From Pelagihabitans sp963760375 (GTDB lineage: Bacteria; Bacteroidota; Bacteroidia; Flavobacteriales; Flavobacteriaceae), in assembly GCA_963760375.1 (NCBI GenBank), contig CAVXCS010000005.1, positions 1,488,001 through 1,552,000 on the forward strand: a stretch of 64,000 nt of DNA. Reading direction: 5' to 3'. Under the pieces are notes generated by a model. That model was not told where the DNA came from and made no database searches. It worked only from the letters and a program-made list of their open reading frames with translations. Of the stretch, positions 19,187 to 28,553 are shown one piece after another. Made by a program: the position numbers and the translations under genes. How positions within the stretch are numbered: position 1 is the stretch's first letter; each line of letters opens with the position of its first letter.

Positions 19187-19540
19187 TTATCCTTCCGGAT
19201 GCATGAACTTTTGTTTGGCCAAAAGCGTTTCCTCCGATTCCACATGGTCGTGGTCGGGTACACAACAGTCTACCGGACATACGGCCGCACATTGTGGCTC
19301 TTCATGGAATCCCATACACTCCGTACATTTATCCGGGGATATATAATAAATTTCATCACTGATAGGTTCTTGGACTTCATCGGCATTTATCGCCTTCCCG
19401 TTGGGGAGCACGACATTGCCTTTGAGCGACGTGCCGTCGCCGTATCGCCATTCATCCGCACCTTCATAAATTGCCGTATTTGGACATTCGGGCTCGCAGG
19501 CCCCACAATTGATGCACTCGTCTGTTATAATTATTGCCAT
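19187..19540 (-). CDS. 4Fe-4S dicluster ferredoxin
   Basis: A 117-residue ferredoxin with two iron-sulphur cluster motifs: CINCGACEPECP at residues 9-20 and the C-terminal CTECMGFHEEPQCAAVCPVDCC. The insertion between Cys residues in the second motif is typical of the Alvin-like 2[4Fe-4S] type. It carries low-potential electrons in the cytoplasm. I chose the internal ATG (MAIIITDECINC); the in-frame ATG 20 codons upstream lies outside the family alignment. It is divergent from the acyl-CoA reductase gene, with about 130 bases between starts. Confidence 0.93.
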   Translation of the reverse strand: MAIIITDECINCGACEPECPNTAIYEGADEWRYGDGTSLKGNVVLPNGKAINADEVQEPISDEIYYISPDKCTECMGFHEEPQCAAVCPVDCCVPDHDHVESEETLLAKQKFMHPEG

Positions 19541-19624
19541 CTTTTTCAACGTTAGGGTGAATACCGCACTGTTGTCGAACCGTGCACGTATTTCATACAA
19601 TAACCAAAATCGTTAAAGTATCCT

Positions 19625-19632
19625 TATTTTTG
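19625..19632 (+). promoter_or_regulatory. Putative -7 box of the acyl-CoA reductase gene
   Basis: TATTTTTG on the plus strand, a perfect TAnnTTTG, 38 bases before the chosen ATG at 19670. The -33 element is weak. Confidence 0.4.
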
Positions 19633-19669
19633 CGCAAAGGTAGCCCCTAAACGCATTTTGCACAAATAT

Positions 19670-20710
19670 ATGAACGCGCATTACAAAACATTTAAAGCTT
19701 TTGTTAAACTTGGGACCTTTCTTGACCGTTACTGTAAAGGGGAATCCAGAGGAGACCCATGGACAGAACGCCTGGATGCCTCCATTATTTTGGCCGGGCA
19801 GCAAAATGGATGGTTCACTGAGGAAAACGTGCTATTTGCACTTCAGCACTGGAGCCGTTTATTGAACGAAAAGTACTTGGGAGCATGGCTTGCCAATTAT
19901 GAAATTCCGAAACGCCAACCCTTAAAGGTAGCTATTATAATGGCTGGCAATATACCACTTGTGGGCTTCCATGATTTCCTGTGCGTCATGTCAACCGGAA
20001 ATGTTGCGATGGTAAAACTTTCTTCCAATGATCGTGCCCTCTTCCAATTCATCAGTGATTATCTAACCAACATCGAGCCCTCCTTCAAGGATAGGATCTT
20101 GATCGTCGAAGGGCAGTTGAAGGGGTTTGATGCGGTAATCGCAACCGGAAGCAATAATACGGCCCGTTATTTTGAACATTATTTTGGAAAAGGGCCCAAT
20201 ATTATCCGAAAAAACCGGACCTCCATAGCGGTTCTCTCCGGAAAAGAAACCCCGGATCGATTATTGGCCTTGGGAGAGGATGTTTTCAGATATTATGGCC
20301 TTGGATGTAGGAGTGTTTCCAAATTGTTGGTGCCGCATAATTATGATTTTGACGCTTTTTTTAAGGCCATTTATCCCTACCGAACCATCATTGACCAAAT
20401 AAAATATCAGAACAACTATGACTACAACAAAGCGGTGTACCTAATGTCGGAATTTAAGATATTGGACAATGGCTTTTTGATGCTCAAGGAAGATCGAAGC
20501 AACGCCTCACCAATCGCATCCTTGTTCTATGAAAAATATGATGATCTCAGTGACCTCGACGTTCAACTTTCCAATGACAGGGAAAATCTCCAATGTATCG
20601 TCAGCGATGGTTTTAAAATGGGGGAAGTGCCCTTCGGACAATCACAGTTTCCTTCGCTCACCGATTATGCCGATGGTATCGATGTTGTTGATTTCCTGTT
20701 GAAAATATAG
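19670..20710 (+). CDS. Acyl-CoA reductase (LuxC-like)
   Basis: A protein of about 346 residues of the LuxC/acyl-CoA reductase family, which reduces fatty acyl-CoA or acyl-ACP to an aldehyde with NADPH. Visible features are the nucleotide-binding region (MAGNIPLVGFHDFLCVMSTG) and the catalytic cysteine in GLGCRSVSK. Its product in Bacteroidota is not established. An in-frame TTG at 19658 is possible; the ATG four codons later is preferred. It leads a plus-strand run (serC, serA, DUF937, DUF6146, DUF6787) and is divergent from the ferredoxin gene. Confidence 0.85.
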   Translation: MNAHYKTFKAFVKLGTFLDRYCKGESRGDPWTERLDASIILAGQQNGWFTEENVLFALQHWSRLLNEKYLGAWLANYEIPKRQPLKVAIIMAGNIPLVGFHDFLCVMSTGNVAMVKLSSNDRALFQFISDYLTNIEPSFKDRILIVEGQLKGFDAVIATGSNNTARYFEHYFGKGPNIIRKNRTSIAVLSGKETPDRLLALGEDVFRYYGLGCRSVSKLLVPHNYDFDAFFKAIYPYRTIIDQIKYQNNYDYNKAVYLMSEFKILDNGFLMLKEDRSNASPIASLFYEKYDDLSDLDVQLSNDRENLQCIVSDGFKMGEVPFGQSQFPSLTDYADGIDVVDFLLKI

Positions 20711-20784
20711 TGGATTTAATGTGATACCTTAGCCATAAATCCCTCTAAATTTAAGACCTTTGAATCCTTAACCAAAATTGTAAA

Positions 20785-21849
20785 ATGAAGAAGCATAATT
20801 TTAGTGCAGGTCCATGTATTCTGCCACAGGAAGTGCTATTGAAGGCTTCTGAAGCCGTAATGGATTTCAACGGCTCTGGCCTTTCCCTAATCGAAATTTC
20901 CCATCGCAGCAAAGACTTTGTGGCTGTGATGGAAAAGGCACAGGCCCTTGCGCTGGAACTTTTGGGTTTGGAAGGTCAGGGTTATAAGGCACTCTTCCTG
21001 CAGGGAGGTGCCAGCCTGCAGTTCGTGATGACCGCATATAACTTGCTGGAAACCAAAGCAGGTTACCTCAATACGGGAACTTGGAGCAACAATGCGATCA
21101 AAGAAGCGAAGCTTTTTGGAGAGATTTTGGAAGTAGGGTCATCAAAAGATGAAAATTTCAGGTACATCCCCAAAGGCTATGCCGTGCCCTCGGGCTTGGA
21201 TTATCTGCACCTGACTTCCAACAATACCATATTCGGAACACAGATAAAAAAATTTCCCAAAACCGATGCCCCCGTTGTCTGCGACATGAGCTCGGATATT
21301 TTTTCAAGACAGCTCGATTTTTCGGGATTCGATTTGATCTATGCGGGTGCCCAAAAAAATATGGGCCCTGCCGGCGCAACCTTGGTTGTCGTCAAGGAAT
21401 CAATCCTGGGTAAGGTCAGTAGGGCCATTCCTTCCATATTGGACTATAGGGTTCAAATTGCTAAGGAAAGTATGTTCAATACCCCATCGGTGTTTGCGGT
21501 TTATGTTTCGATGCTGACCTTGGAGTGGTTGAAAAACTTAGGGGGTATCGCTGCGATCGAAACGGTCAACGAAAAAAAGGCGAAATTGCTTTATTCGGAA
21601 ATAGACCTTAACCCATTATTTGAAGGTTATGCCAATATTGAAGATCGATCGAACATGAATGCGACTTTTAATCTGGCCGAAGATAAATTGAAAGATACTT
21701 TCGATGCCATGTGGAAAGAAGCCGGAGTGGTAGGCCTTAACGGACATCGTTCCGTTGGGGGTTACAGGGCGTCAATGTACAATGCGCTTCCCTTGGAAAG
21801 TGTCGGTGTCCTGGTAGACGTGATGAGCGAACTGGAACGGAAGGCCTAG
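20785..21849 (+). CDS. serC: Phosphoserine aminotransferase
   Basis: A 354-residue PLP-dependent class V aminotransferase. It converts 3-phosphohydroxypyruvate and glutamate to phosphoserine in serine biosynthesis, and serves pyridoxal phosphate synthesis in some bacteria. The N terminus KKHNFSAGPCILPQEVL is characteristic. The PLP-binding lysine is in YAGAQKNMGPAG, and the C-terminal GHRSVGGYRASMYN is the conserved substrate-binding end. It is followed 90 bases later by serA, giving two consecutive serine-pathway steps in one transcript. Confidence 0.96.
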   Translation: MKKHNFSAGPCILPQEVLLKASEAVMDFNGSGLSLIEISHRSKDFVAVMEKAQALALELLGLEGQGYKALFLQGGASLQFVMTAYNLLETKAGYLNTGTWSNNAIKEAKLFGEILEVGSSKDENFRYIPKGYAVPSGLDYLHLTSNNTIFGTQIKKFPKTDAPVVCDMSSDIFSRQLDFSGFDLIYAGAQKNMGPAGATLVVVKESILGKVSRAIPSILDYRVQIAKESMFNTPSVFAVYVSMLTLEWLKNLGGIAAIETVNEKKAKLLYSEIDLNPLFEGYANIEDRSNMNATFNLAEDKLKDTFDAMWKEAGVVGLNGHRSVGGYRASMYNALPLESVGVLVDVMSELERKA

Positions 21850-21939
21850 GATTTTATGGATTGTAACGGGTTCCTGCTCCTAGGGGTCAAAAAAATCTAT
21901 TGGAAGTTTCGCTCAAGGTAAGAATCAACCTAAAAAAGA

Positions 21940-22890
21940 ATGAAAATTTTAGCAAACGATGGCATTTCAACCTCCGGTAAAACCGCTTTGGCCGCCGCTG
22001 GTTTTGAAGTCATAGACGTTCAGGTCGCCCAAGAGCAGCTGGTCAATTATATCAACGAACATCAGATAGCCGGACTCTTGGTGCGCAGTGCTACCCAAGT
22101 CAGAAAAGAACTGATCGATGCTTGTCCCTCCTTAAAGCTCATCGGCCGCGGTGGTGTGGGCATGGATAACATTGATGTGGCCTATGCCAAGCAAAAAGGT
22201 ATACATGTGATCAATACCCCGGCCGCCTCCTCGGAATCGGTCGCTGAATTGGTGTTCGCCCATTTGTTCGGAGGGGTCCGGTTTCTTTACGATGCCAATC
22301 GGACCATGCCGCTCGAGGGCGACAGTAAATTCAAGCAGCTCAAAAAATCGTATGCCCATGGCATTGAACTAAAGGGCAAGACCTTAGGTCTGATCGGCTT
22401 TGGCCGTATCGGACAGGCCACGGCACGCATAGCCCTCGGTCTGGGAATGAAGGTTATGTATTGCGACCCCTTGATTGCGAAAAATACGCTTCAATTAACA
22501 TTTTTTGATGGTCAAACCATGCATTTTAACCTGGCATCGGTGCCGAAGGATGAGGTATTGAATAAGGCCGACTTTATTTCCCTTCACCTCCCTGCCCAAA
22601 AAGGATATGCCATTGGAGAGAAGGAATTTGAAAGCATGAAAGACGGTGTTGGTATTGTGAATGCGGCAAGAGGGGGAGTTCTGGACGAAGTGGCCCTTGT
22701 GGATGCCTTGGAAAATGGAAAAGTATCGTTCGCCGGACTGGATGTCTTTGAATCGGAGCCGTCCCCGGAAATCAGAATCTTGATGCACCCAAAAATTTCG
22801 TTGACCCCCCATATCGGGGCCGCTACGCTTGAAGCACAAGACAGGATCGGCTTGGAACTGGCCGCACAGATCAAGGAACTCCTGGGATAA
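21940..22890 (+). CDS. serA: D-3-phosphoglycerate dehydrogenase (short form)
   Basis: A 316-residue D-isomer 2-hydroxyacid dehydrogenase that supplies the SerC substrate by oxidising 3-phosphoglycerate with NAD. The Rossmann motif is GLIGFGRIGQATA. The catalytic triad is visible as Arg in NAARGGVLDE, Glu in FESEPSPE and His in LTPHIGAAT. It lacks the C-terminal ACT regulatory domain found in E. coli SerA, so serine feedback through that domain is not expected. Position directly after serC makes the substrate assignment firm. Confidence 0.9.
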   Translation: MKILANDGISTSGKTALAAAGFEVIDVQVAQEQLVNYINEHQIAGLLVRSATQVRKELIDACPSLKLIGRGGVGMDNIDVAYAKQKGIHVINTPAASSESVAELVFAHLFGGVRFLYDANRTMPLEGDSKFKQLKKSYAHGIELKGKTLGLIGFGRIGQATARIALGLGMKVMYCDPLIAKNTLQLTFFDGQTMHFNLASVPKDEVLNKADFISLHLPAQKGYAIGEKEFESMKDGVGIVNAARGGVLDEVALVDALENGKVSFAGLDVFESEPSPEIRILMHPKISLTPHIGAATLEAQDRIGLELAAQIKELLG

Positions 22891-22961
22891 CTTAATAAGA
22901 ATAGGTGCCCTTGGAATATACAGTTTTCGTAACTTACCCCTCCAATTAAAAATCGTTATAT

Positions 22962-23594
22962 ATGTCAGGATTATTAGATTTATTGAATAGCCCAATGGGC
23001 AAACAACTCATCAGTGGCGTCGCGGGCCAAACCGGGCAGCCAGAAAATAAAACGGCAGATGTGTTGAGTATGGCCATGCCCCTGCTCTTGGGCGCAATGA
23101 AAAAAAATGTTTCCTCCCCACAAGGGGCACAGGGCCTGATGAGCGCACTTTCAAGCAAACATGATGGAAGTATTTTGGACGATTTGGGCGGACTCTTCGG
23201 TGGAGGGGTGAACGAATCCGTTGTCAAGGATGGTGCAGGGATATTGGGCCATGTTTTCGGTGGAAAGCAAGCCCAGGTAGAAAATGCATTGAGCCAAAAA
23301 TCAGGGCTGGATGCAGGTTCAATTGCCCAAATCCTCAAAATCGCAGCCCCGATAGTCATGGGCTATGTCGGCAGACAAACTGCACAGAGCAATGTGAAGG
23401 ATGCCAACAGCATGAACAGTTTGTTGGGCAGTATGCTGGGCGGACAACCACAACAAAATCAAAGTCTGATCACCACGCTTTTGGATGCAGATGGCGATGG
23501 AAGCATTTTGGATGATGTTGCCGGTATGGTCATGGGTACCAGCAAAAAAAGAGGTGGGATAGGTGGACTCCTTGGAGGCCTGTTCGGGAAATAG
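22962..23594 (+). CDS. DUF937 domain-containing protein
   Basis: A 210-residue glycine-, serine- and glutamine-rich protein with two copies of the DUF937 pattern: an N-terminal LLDLLNSPMGKQLISGVAG helix, then repeats of the type GSILDDLGGLFGGG and GSILDDVAGMVMG, ending in GGIGGLLGGLFGK. No signal peptide is visible. Members are widespread, with unknown function. It is followed by a clear terminator. Confidence 0.88.
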   Translation: MSGLLDLLNSPMGKQLISGVAGQTGQPENKTADVLSMAMPLLLGAMKKNVSSPQGAQGLMSALSSKHDGSILDDLGGLFGGGVNESVVKDGAGILGHVFGGKQAQVENALSQKSGLDAGSIAQILKIAAPIVMGYVGRQTAQSNVKDANSMNSLLGSMLGGQPQQNQSLITTLLDADGDGSILDDVAGMVMGTSKKRGGIGGLLGGLFGK

Positions 23595-23612
23595 AACCCG
23601 TTTTGAAAAATG

Positions 23613-23643
23613 GATGCCGATTTACTTGAAATCGGCATCTTTT
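23613..23643 (+). terminator. Rho-independent terminator after the DUF937 gene
   Basis: A perfect 11-base stem (GATGCCGATTT / AAATCGGCATC) with a 5-base loop and a TTTT tail, 18 bases after the DUF937 stop. It separates the serC-serA-DUF937 unit from the next gene, whose start lies 11 bases downstream. Confidence 0.88.
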
Positions 23644-23654
23644 GATTGCAAAGC

Positions 23655-24113
23655 ATGATAAGAGCCTTCTTAAAAAGATTTCTTTTACTTTCGATCGTTG
23701 CGATGGTCGGCGGCAGTTGCAGCAATTCGAAAAGCGCGATACGTACTTCTGAGCGCGAGACCCGGTCTTTTAATCAAACGGAGGGCGATACGGTCGCGAT
23801 TCGGAGTGATAAAACGGAATATGAAATCATCATCATTGAACCGGGCTATAATTATTGGTTGGCAAGTGTCGCCCGTCCTGAGGGATATTACGGCCAATCC
23901 TGGCTGGAAAACCGTAATCGTATCTACGTACTGAACTGGAACCAGCGGGTCTTGCAACCCCAGGATTTTGATCCCGGTTTATATGAAATGCAAATTAACT
24001 ATGATGCCAATATCGACTATGGTTATGAACTGAATTATAAGCTGTACAATTACTTCATTTATTTCCAAAGAAAATACAAGCAACAACTGGGTCCCTTTGT
24101 GCCCCGTATATAA
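23655..24113 (+). CDS. DUF6146 family lipoprotein
   Basis: A protein of about 152 residues with a lipoprotein-type N terminus (LLSIVAMVGGSCSNS, lipobox GGSC). The conserved body contains YYGQSWLENRNRIYVLNWNQR and the aromatic C-terminal block typical of DUF6146 in flavobacteria. Function is unknown; it is probably tethered to the outer membrane. The ATG at 23655 is used; an in-frame TTG three codons upstream is possible but overlaps the terminator loop region. Confidence 0.85.
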   Translation: MIRAFLKRFLLLSIVAMVGGSCSNSKSAIRTSERETRSFNQTEGDTVAIRSDKTEYEIIIIEPGYNYWLASVARPEGYYGQSWLENRNRIYVLNWNQRVLQPQDFDPGLYEMQINYDANIDYGYELNYKLYNYFIYFQRKYKQQLGPFVPRI

Positions 24114-24143
24114 ACTTTATCTTTGATCGAATTAAAACAGTTC

Positions 24144-24446
24144 ATGGACGGCTTAAAAAAACGCTGGGGCGTCGAATCCAATTTTCAAATTGCGATCATT
24201 TTCTTGGTCTTTGCCATTACAGGCTCGGCAGCTACAAAATTGGCTTCGCCGGTTACCGCATTTTTTGGTATTTATAGGGAAACCGCCGATACTTGGTTAT
24301 ACTGGACCGTTAGGATCTTACTTATCTTCCCGATATATCAAATCCTTTTGGTCGCTTTTGGATGGCTCTTTGGGCAGTTCACCTTTTTTTGGAATTTTGA
24401 GAAGAAAATGTTAAACAGACTGGGTCTTGGATTTCTCTTCAAATAA
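24144..24446 (+). CDS. DUF6787 family small membrane protein
   Basis: A protein of about 100 residues beginning LKKRWGVESNFQ, the hallmark start of DUF6787, with two hydrophobic membrane segments (IAIIFLVFAITGSAA and a second at LLIFPIYQILLVAFGW). Function is unknown. An in-frame TTG at 24123 would add seven residues; the ATG matches the family start better. It is 30 bases after the DUF6146 gene and this pair is commonly found together in flavobacteria. Confidence 0.85.
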   Translation: MDGLKKRWGVESNFQIAIIFLVFAITGSAATKLASPVTAFFGIYRETADTWLYWTVRILLIFPIYQILLVAFGWLFGQFTFFWNFEKKMLNRLGLGFLFK

Positions 24447-24498
24447 TTTACGTTTTTGTTAACATAATAAATCCACAAGCTCTTATTAGATTTGTAAT

Positions 24499-24831
24499 GT
24501 GAGCCGATTTTTTCCAAAAATTATTGTTTCTACTTGTGCGATAGCCCTGGCCTTGTGCTTTTTGGTGCCATCCCTGCTCCGGCTTGCCCATATGCTTCAC
24601 GAACATAGTGACCAAATTTGTCAACTGGAAGGTACCGTTCATATCCATAAAACCAAAGTGGTATGCGAATTCCAAAAAATTAAGCTTCCCGCCAACTATT
24701 ACCATCCCTTAAAATCGATTGCCATCTTCAACAATGCTGTTGTAAAAGTAAGACCCTTTCCATTTCTTGAGCACGTTAAACCAAGTTTTGAGTCTTATTT
24801 CTCCCTTAGGGCACCTCCTTATATTTCATAA
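24499..24831 (+). CDS. Small His/Cys-containing exported protein upstream of a TonB receptor
   Basis: A 110-residue protein with GTG start and an N-terminal hydrophobic segment (TCAIALALCFLVPSL). Residues about 35-60 contain clustered histidines and cysteines: HMLHEHSDQICQ, then HIHKTKVVCEF. This pattern suggests metal binding. I recognise similar small proteins directly upstream of TonB receptors in flavobacteria, where a role in copper or zinc handling is plausible but unproven. The TonB receptor starts 45 bases downstream, so the two are probably one unit. Confidence 0.65.
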   Translation: MSRFFPKIIVSTCAIALALCFLVPSLLRLAHMLHEHSDQICQLEGTVHIHKTKVVCEFQKIKLPANYYHPLKSIAIFNNAVVKVRPFPFLEHVKPSFESYFSLRAPPYIS

Positions 24832-24876
24832 CTTTTTGACATCTTTTTTACTTAATCAATTCATTTTAAATAAGTT

Positions 24877-27101
24877 ATGAAAAATTTTCTATTGATATTC
24901 TTTTTGTTCAATGTTTATATGTCGGTACTGGGCCAAAATTCGGTTTCAGGGACAGTGACCGACGCATCCAACGGCATGCCACTTGAAGGGGTGGAAGTCT
25001 ATTTTCCCCAACTGGAAAAAGGCAGTGTCACCGATAGCAGCGGCAACTTCAAACTGAACAACCTCCCCAAAGGCAATTTTAAGCTTTTGGCTTCCTATAT
25101 TGGTTACGAAACCTATTCCAAGACCCTGTTATTGGAAGAAGGTGCGAACAACATCGATATTGTCCTCTCTCCGTCTGCCATAGAAATGGAAGAAGTGATC
25201 GTTTCGACCCCATTCCATAAATTGCAGCGCGAAAATGTGATGAAAGTGGAACGAGCCAGCATTTCGGAATTGAAAGCGAACGGCGCCGTCACCCTATCCG
25301 AAGGCCTGACAAATATTCCAGGTGTAGAAAGCGTTTCGACCGGATTGGGAATAGGAAAGCCCGTGATCAGGGGCCTTAGTTCCAATCGCGTGGTGGTTTA
25401 TACACAAGGGGTCCGTTTGGAAAACCAACAATTTGGCGATGAACATGGCTTGGGCATCAGCGATGCCGGTATCGAAAGCGTTGAAGTTATCAAAGGACCA
25501 TCATCCCTACTTTATGGATCCGATGCCATGGGCGGCGTGCTTTATTTAAATCCCGAAAAATTTGCCCCTGCCAACACCACAGCTGGTGATGTCAACCTTA
25601 ACTATTTTTCAAGTACCATAGGACTCAATGGTAATGCCGGGCTACAGACATCGAGTGAAAAATTTAAATTTTTGATACGGGGCAGTGCAGCCTCCCATGT
25701 CGATTACAAAACCGGCGGAGGGGAGCGGGTCACCAATTCACGGTTTGGTGAATATGACCTCAAGACTGGGTTTGCCTACCAGTTATCGAACTTTAAAACA
25801 GAGCTCAGGTACAATTATAATGACCTGAAGATCGGAATTCCTGAAGAGATCGGGGCCCAGGAAAACGATCGGACTCCAGTTGCCCCCTATCAAGAAATCG
25901 GCAACCACATTTTGAGTTCAAAAACCAATATTTTCTTTAAAAACTCAAGTTTAGAGGCCACTTTTGGCTACACCTTCAACAATAGAAAAGAATTTGAGGA
26001 AGAAGATCTTGCCTTGGTCACAGCCTTGGATATGGAGTTAAAGACCCTGAGTTACAATGTGCAGTACAATCTTCCAAAATTGGGCGAATTGGAGACCATT
26101 TTAGGGGTGCAGGGCATGAACCAGAACAATTCCAATTTTGGGGAGGAAATATTGATACCGGATGCCGTTACCAACGACATAGGTTTTTTGGGCACTTCGC
26201 ATTTGCATTTTAAGAATGGGCACGACTTGCAATTGGGGATTCGATTCGATCGAAGGGCCATACAAGGTGAAGCCAATGGTAACCCAAGCGAAATGGACTA
26301 CATTGCCCCTTTGGATCGCAGCTTTAACAGTTTTAATTCCGCCATCGGATACAAATGGGATTTTCTGAAGAATTTTCTGGGGCGCATCAACCTGGCATCC
26401 GGGTTCAGGGCCCCCAATTTGGCGGAACTTACCTCAAATGGGGTGCATGAAGGTACCAATAGATATGAAATTGGGAATCCCGACCTGCAGCGGGAGCGCA
26501 ACATTCAAACCGACCTCTCTTTTGAATATAATAACGAGCATTTGGAGCTTTACGCCAATGGTTTTTACAATACCATACAAGATTACATTTTTATCGAACC
26601 CAATGGGGAATTTGTCGGTGCCGATGCCGTTTTTTTGTACAACCAACAAGATGCCAATCTATATGGTGCCGAAATCGGGGTACACCTCCACCCCCACCCG
26701 TTAGATTGGTTACATTTGGAAAGCAGCTTCGAGACGGTTACCGGGAAAACCAAGAGCGGGGATTTTCTGCCGCTGATCCTGCAAACCGATGGACCAATAC
26801 CTTGAGGGTTGAATTTTCGAAGCCACAGAAAACATTGCAGAACAGTTATTCGTTCGTCACGCTACAGTCGTTCTTCAATCAAAACAAAACCAGCTTTTTC
26901 GAAACGGCCACGGCAGGTTATAATTTATTGAATATGGGCCTTGGAGGACGACTGCTATTGGGCAAACAGCCCCTTGAGTTCAGGGTCAGTGCCAATAATC
27001 TATTGGATAAAACATATATCTCGCATCTGTCGAGGCTCAAGATAGATGGTATTCCCAATATCGGCAGGAATATCAGTTTGGGGCTGAGCATCCCGATTTG
27101 A
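24877..27101 (+). pseudogene. TonB-dependent receptor with a single frameshift
   Basis: An outer membrane receptor of about 740 residues when repaired. It has a signal peptide, a CarboxypepD_reg domain (VSGTVTDASNGMPLEGV), a plug with RVVVYTQGVRLENQQ and VEVIKGPSSLLYGSDAMGG, and a barrel ending in LGLSIPI. The first frame stops at 26805, while the family sequence continues in another frame (PANRWTNTLRVEF). The junction is near 26778, where a CC pair would need to be CCC. One missing base therefore splits the gene. The upstream His/Cys protein suggests a metal or metallophore ligand. Type is given as broken, although sequence error is possible. Confidence 0.85.
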
Positions 27102-27196
27102 TGTCGACAAGGGCGCCATTCCCTTATATGATGAACATTGGATTTGAGCAATCGGGAACAGTTATGCCTGGCATACCTACGGCCTAGATGCTGCGG

Positions 27197-28072
27197 TTAT
27201 CTTTTTTGTTTTCCAAAACCATATCTGATTTGGCCCCAAAAGGTTGTTGGCACCGTAGCATCTCCCGGAAATCCGAGTGGAATGGTACCGCTTGCTTCGG
27301 GGATATAGTTGGTCTTAAAAAGATAATCCCATAAACTCAGGCTAATCCCGAAATTGACCCCGTATTTTCCTTCGGGCAAGTCGTGGGCATGGTGGTAGAG
27401 GTGCATGACCGGATTGTTCAACAGATATTTGAAAGGACCCCAAGTGATCTTGATGTTCGAATGGTTGAAATGACCAATGGCAATGGCGGCGAAATGCACA
27501 ATGTAAGCCTGTTCGGGCTCAAACCCGCCCAATAGCATCACCCCCATGGTTTTCAGGGGCTTGTAAAGGATATTTTCCATCCAGTGATAACGGAGGTGGG
27601 CCGCAAAACCCATCTCCTTAACACTGTGGTGTACTTTATGAAACTGCCACAAAAAACTATACTTATGGAGTAAAATATGGGTGAACCACTGCACAAAATC
27701 GAGCACGATAAAAAAGACCCCCAATTGCGCCCATAAAGGCATAGATTGTATGGGCAGCACGGAAAGGCTCTTAGCGGTTAATCCGAATTCCAAAAACAAC
27801 AGTTCCAATATTTTATAAAACCCACTGATTACAATCGAAAAAACAAAGAAGTTGAAAAACATATAGAAACCATCAAGCCAAAAATCCTTTCTGAAAACAG
27901 CTTGGCTCTTGCGCCAAGGGAACATGATTTCCAAAATCCAGACCAAGAGTGAAATGAGGACCAAGCCCCAAAAATAGTTCGTATACCAAGGTACTTCGAA
28001 ACAAATCGATTTCCATGTCCAGGAAACGTTCCCTAAAAACGCATCGATAAAGGCTTTCCAATAGGCTTCCAT
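27197..28072 (-). CDS. Sterol desaturase / fatty acid hydroxylase family protein
   Basis: A 291-residue membrane di-iron enzyme with at least four hydrophobic segments. The histidine clusters are HILLHKYSFLWQFHKVHH and LYHHAHD, as expected for the superfamily, which hydroxylates or desaturates lipids. Substrate is unknown. It is a distant paralogue of the hydroxylase at 8410-9366. Its start lies 10 bases after the stop of the cytochrome gene, so it is part of the same transcript as the sulfite dehydrogenase pair, an unexpected partner. Confidence 0.85.
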   Translation of the reverse strand: MEAYWKAFIDAFLGNVSWTWKSICFEVPWYTNYFWGLVLISLLVWILEIMFPWRKSQAVFRKDFWLDGFYMFFNFFVFSIVISGFYKILELLFLEFGLTAKSLSVLPIQSMPLWAQLGVFFIVLDFVQWFTHILLHKYSFLWQFHKVHHSVKEMGFAAHLRYHWMENILYKPLKTMGVMLLGGFEPEQAYIVHFAAIAIGHFNHSNIKITWGPFKYLLNNPVMHLYHHAHDLPEGKYGVNFGISLSLWDYLFKTNYIPEASGTIPLGFPGDATVPTTFWGQIRYGFGKQKR

Positions 28073-28082
28073 TTGAATATCT

Positions 28083-28550
28083 CTAATTTTTTAATTCGTA
28101 CCATTCCACATTGTCGAGGTTTTCCCGCCTTCCCTTTTTACCCGGAGGATAATGGGTCACCAAATAATTAACGATAATTTCCTCATTCGGGCCCAGATCC
28201 CATAAATTCTGTGTTTTTTGCATCCATCGGATGGTGGCGATCCATCGCTCCCTGTCCATCCTGTTTTGGGTCACCAGTTTAGCGGAATGGCAGGTGGTAC
28301 AGTTGTTTATGGTTTCGGTAAGCCCTGCCCCTGCTTTGAGTCCGGTGCGCAAATGAATTCCGTTTTCTATTCGGTCGGCATCATTTTTTGGGGTTTCGAT
28401 ATAGCTGTCCCTTTGTTCGGTGTCCCAATTTAGGTCGTTCCCAAATTTATAGAACATGACTACGGAAACGATCAAGGCACCGATACAGATCACGATCAAA
28501 AACCGATAAGCGCCCCGCGACCATTGCCAAAATTTTTTTTGTGGAGCCAT
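28083..28550 (-). CDS. Membrane-anchored c-type cytochrome, sulfite dehydrogenase subunit
   Basis: A 155-residue monohaem cytochrome c. An N-terminal membrane segment spans about residues 16-35, and the haem-binding motif CTTCH is at 84-88. It sits 3 bases downstream of the molybdopterin oxidoreductase gene, the arrangement of SorA-SorB type sulfite dehydrogenases, so it probably accepts electrons from that subunit on the periplasmic side and passes them to the respiratory chain. A SorB role is inferred from context; the haem motif itself is certain. Confidence 0.85.
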   Translation of the reverse strand: MAPQKKFWQWSRGAYRFLIVICIGALIVSVVMFYKFGNDLNWDTEQRDSYIETPKNDADRIENGIHLRTGLKAGAGLTETINNCTTCHSAKLVTQNRMDRERWIATIRWMQKTQNLWDLGPNEEIIVNYLVTHYPPGKKGRRENLDNVEWYELKN

Positions 28551-28553
28551 AAC

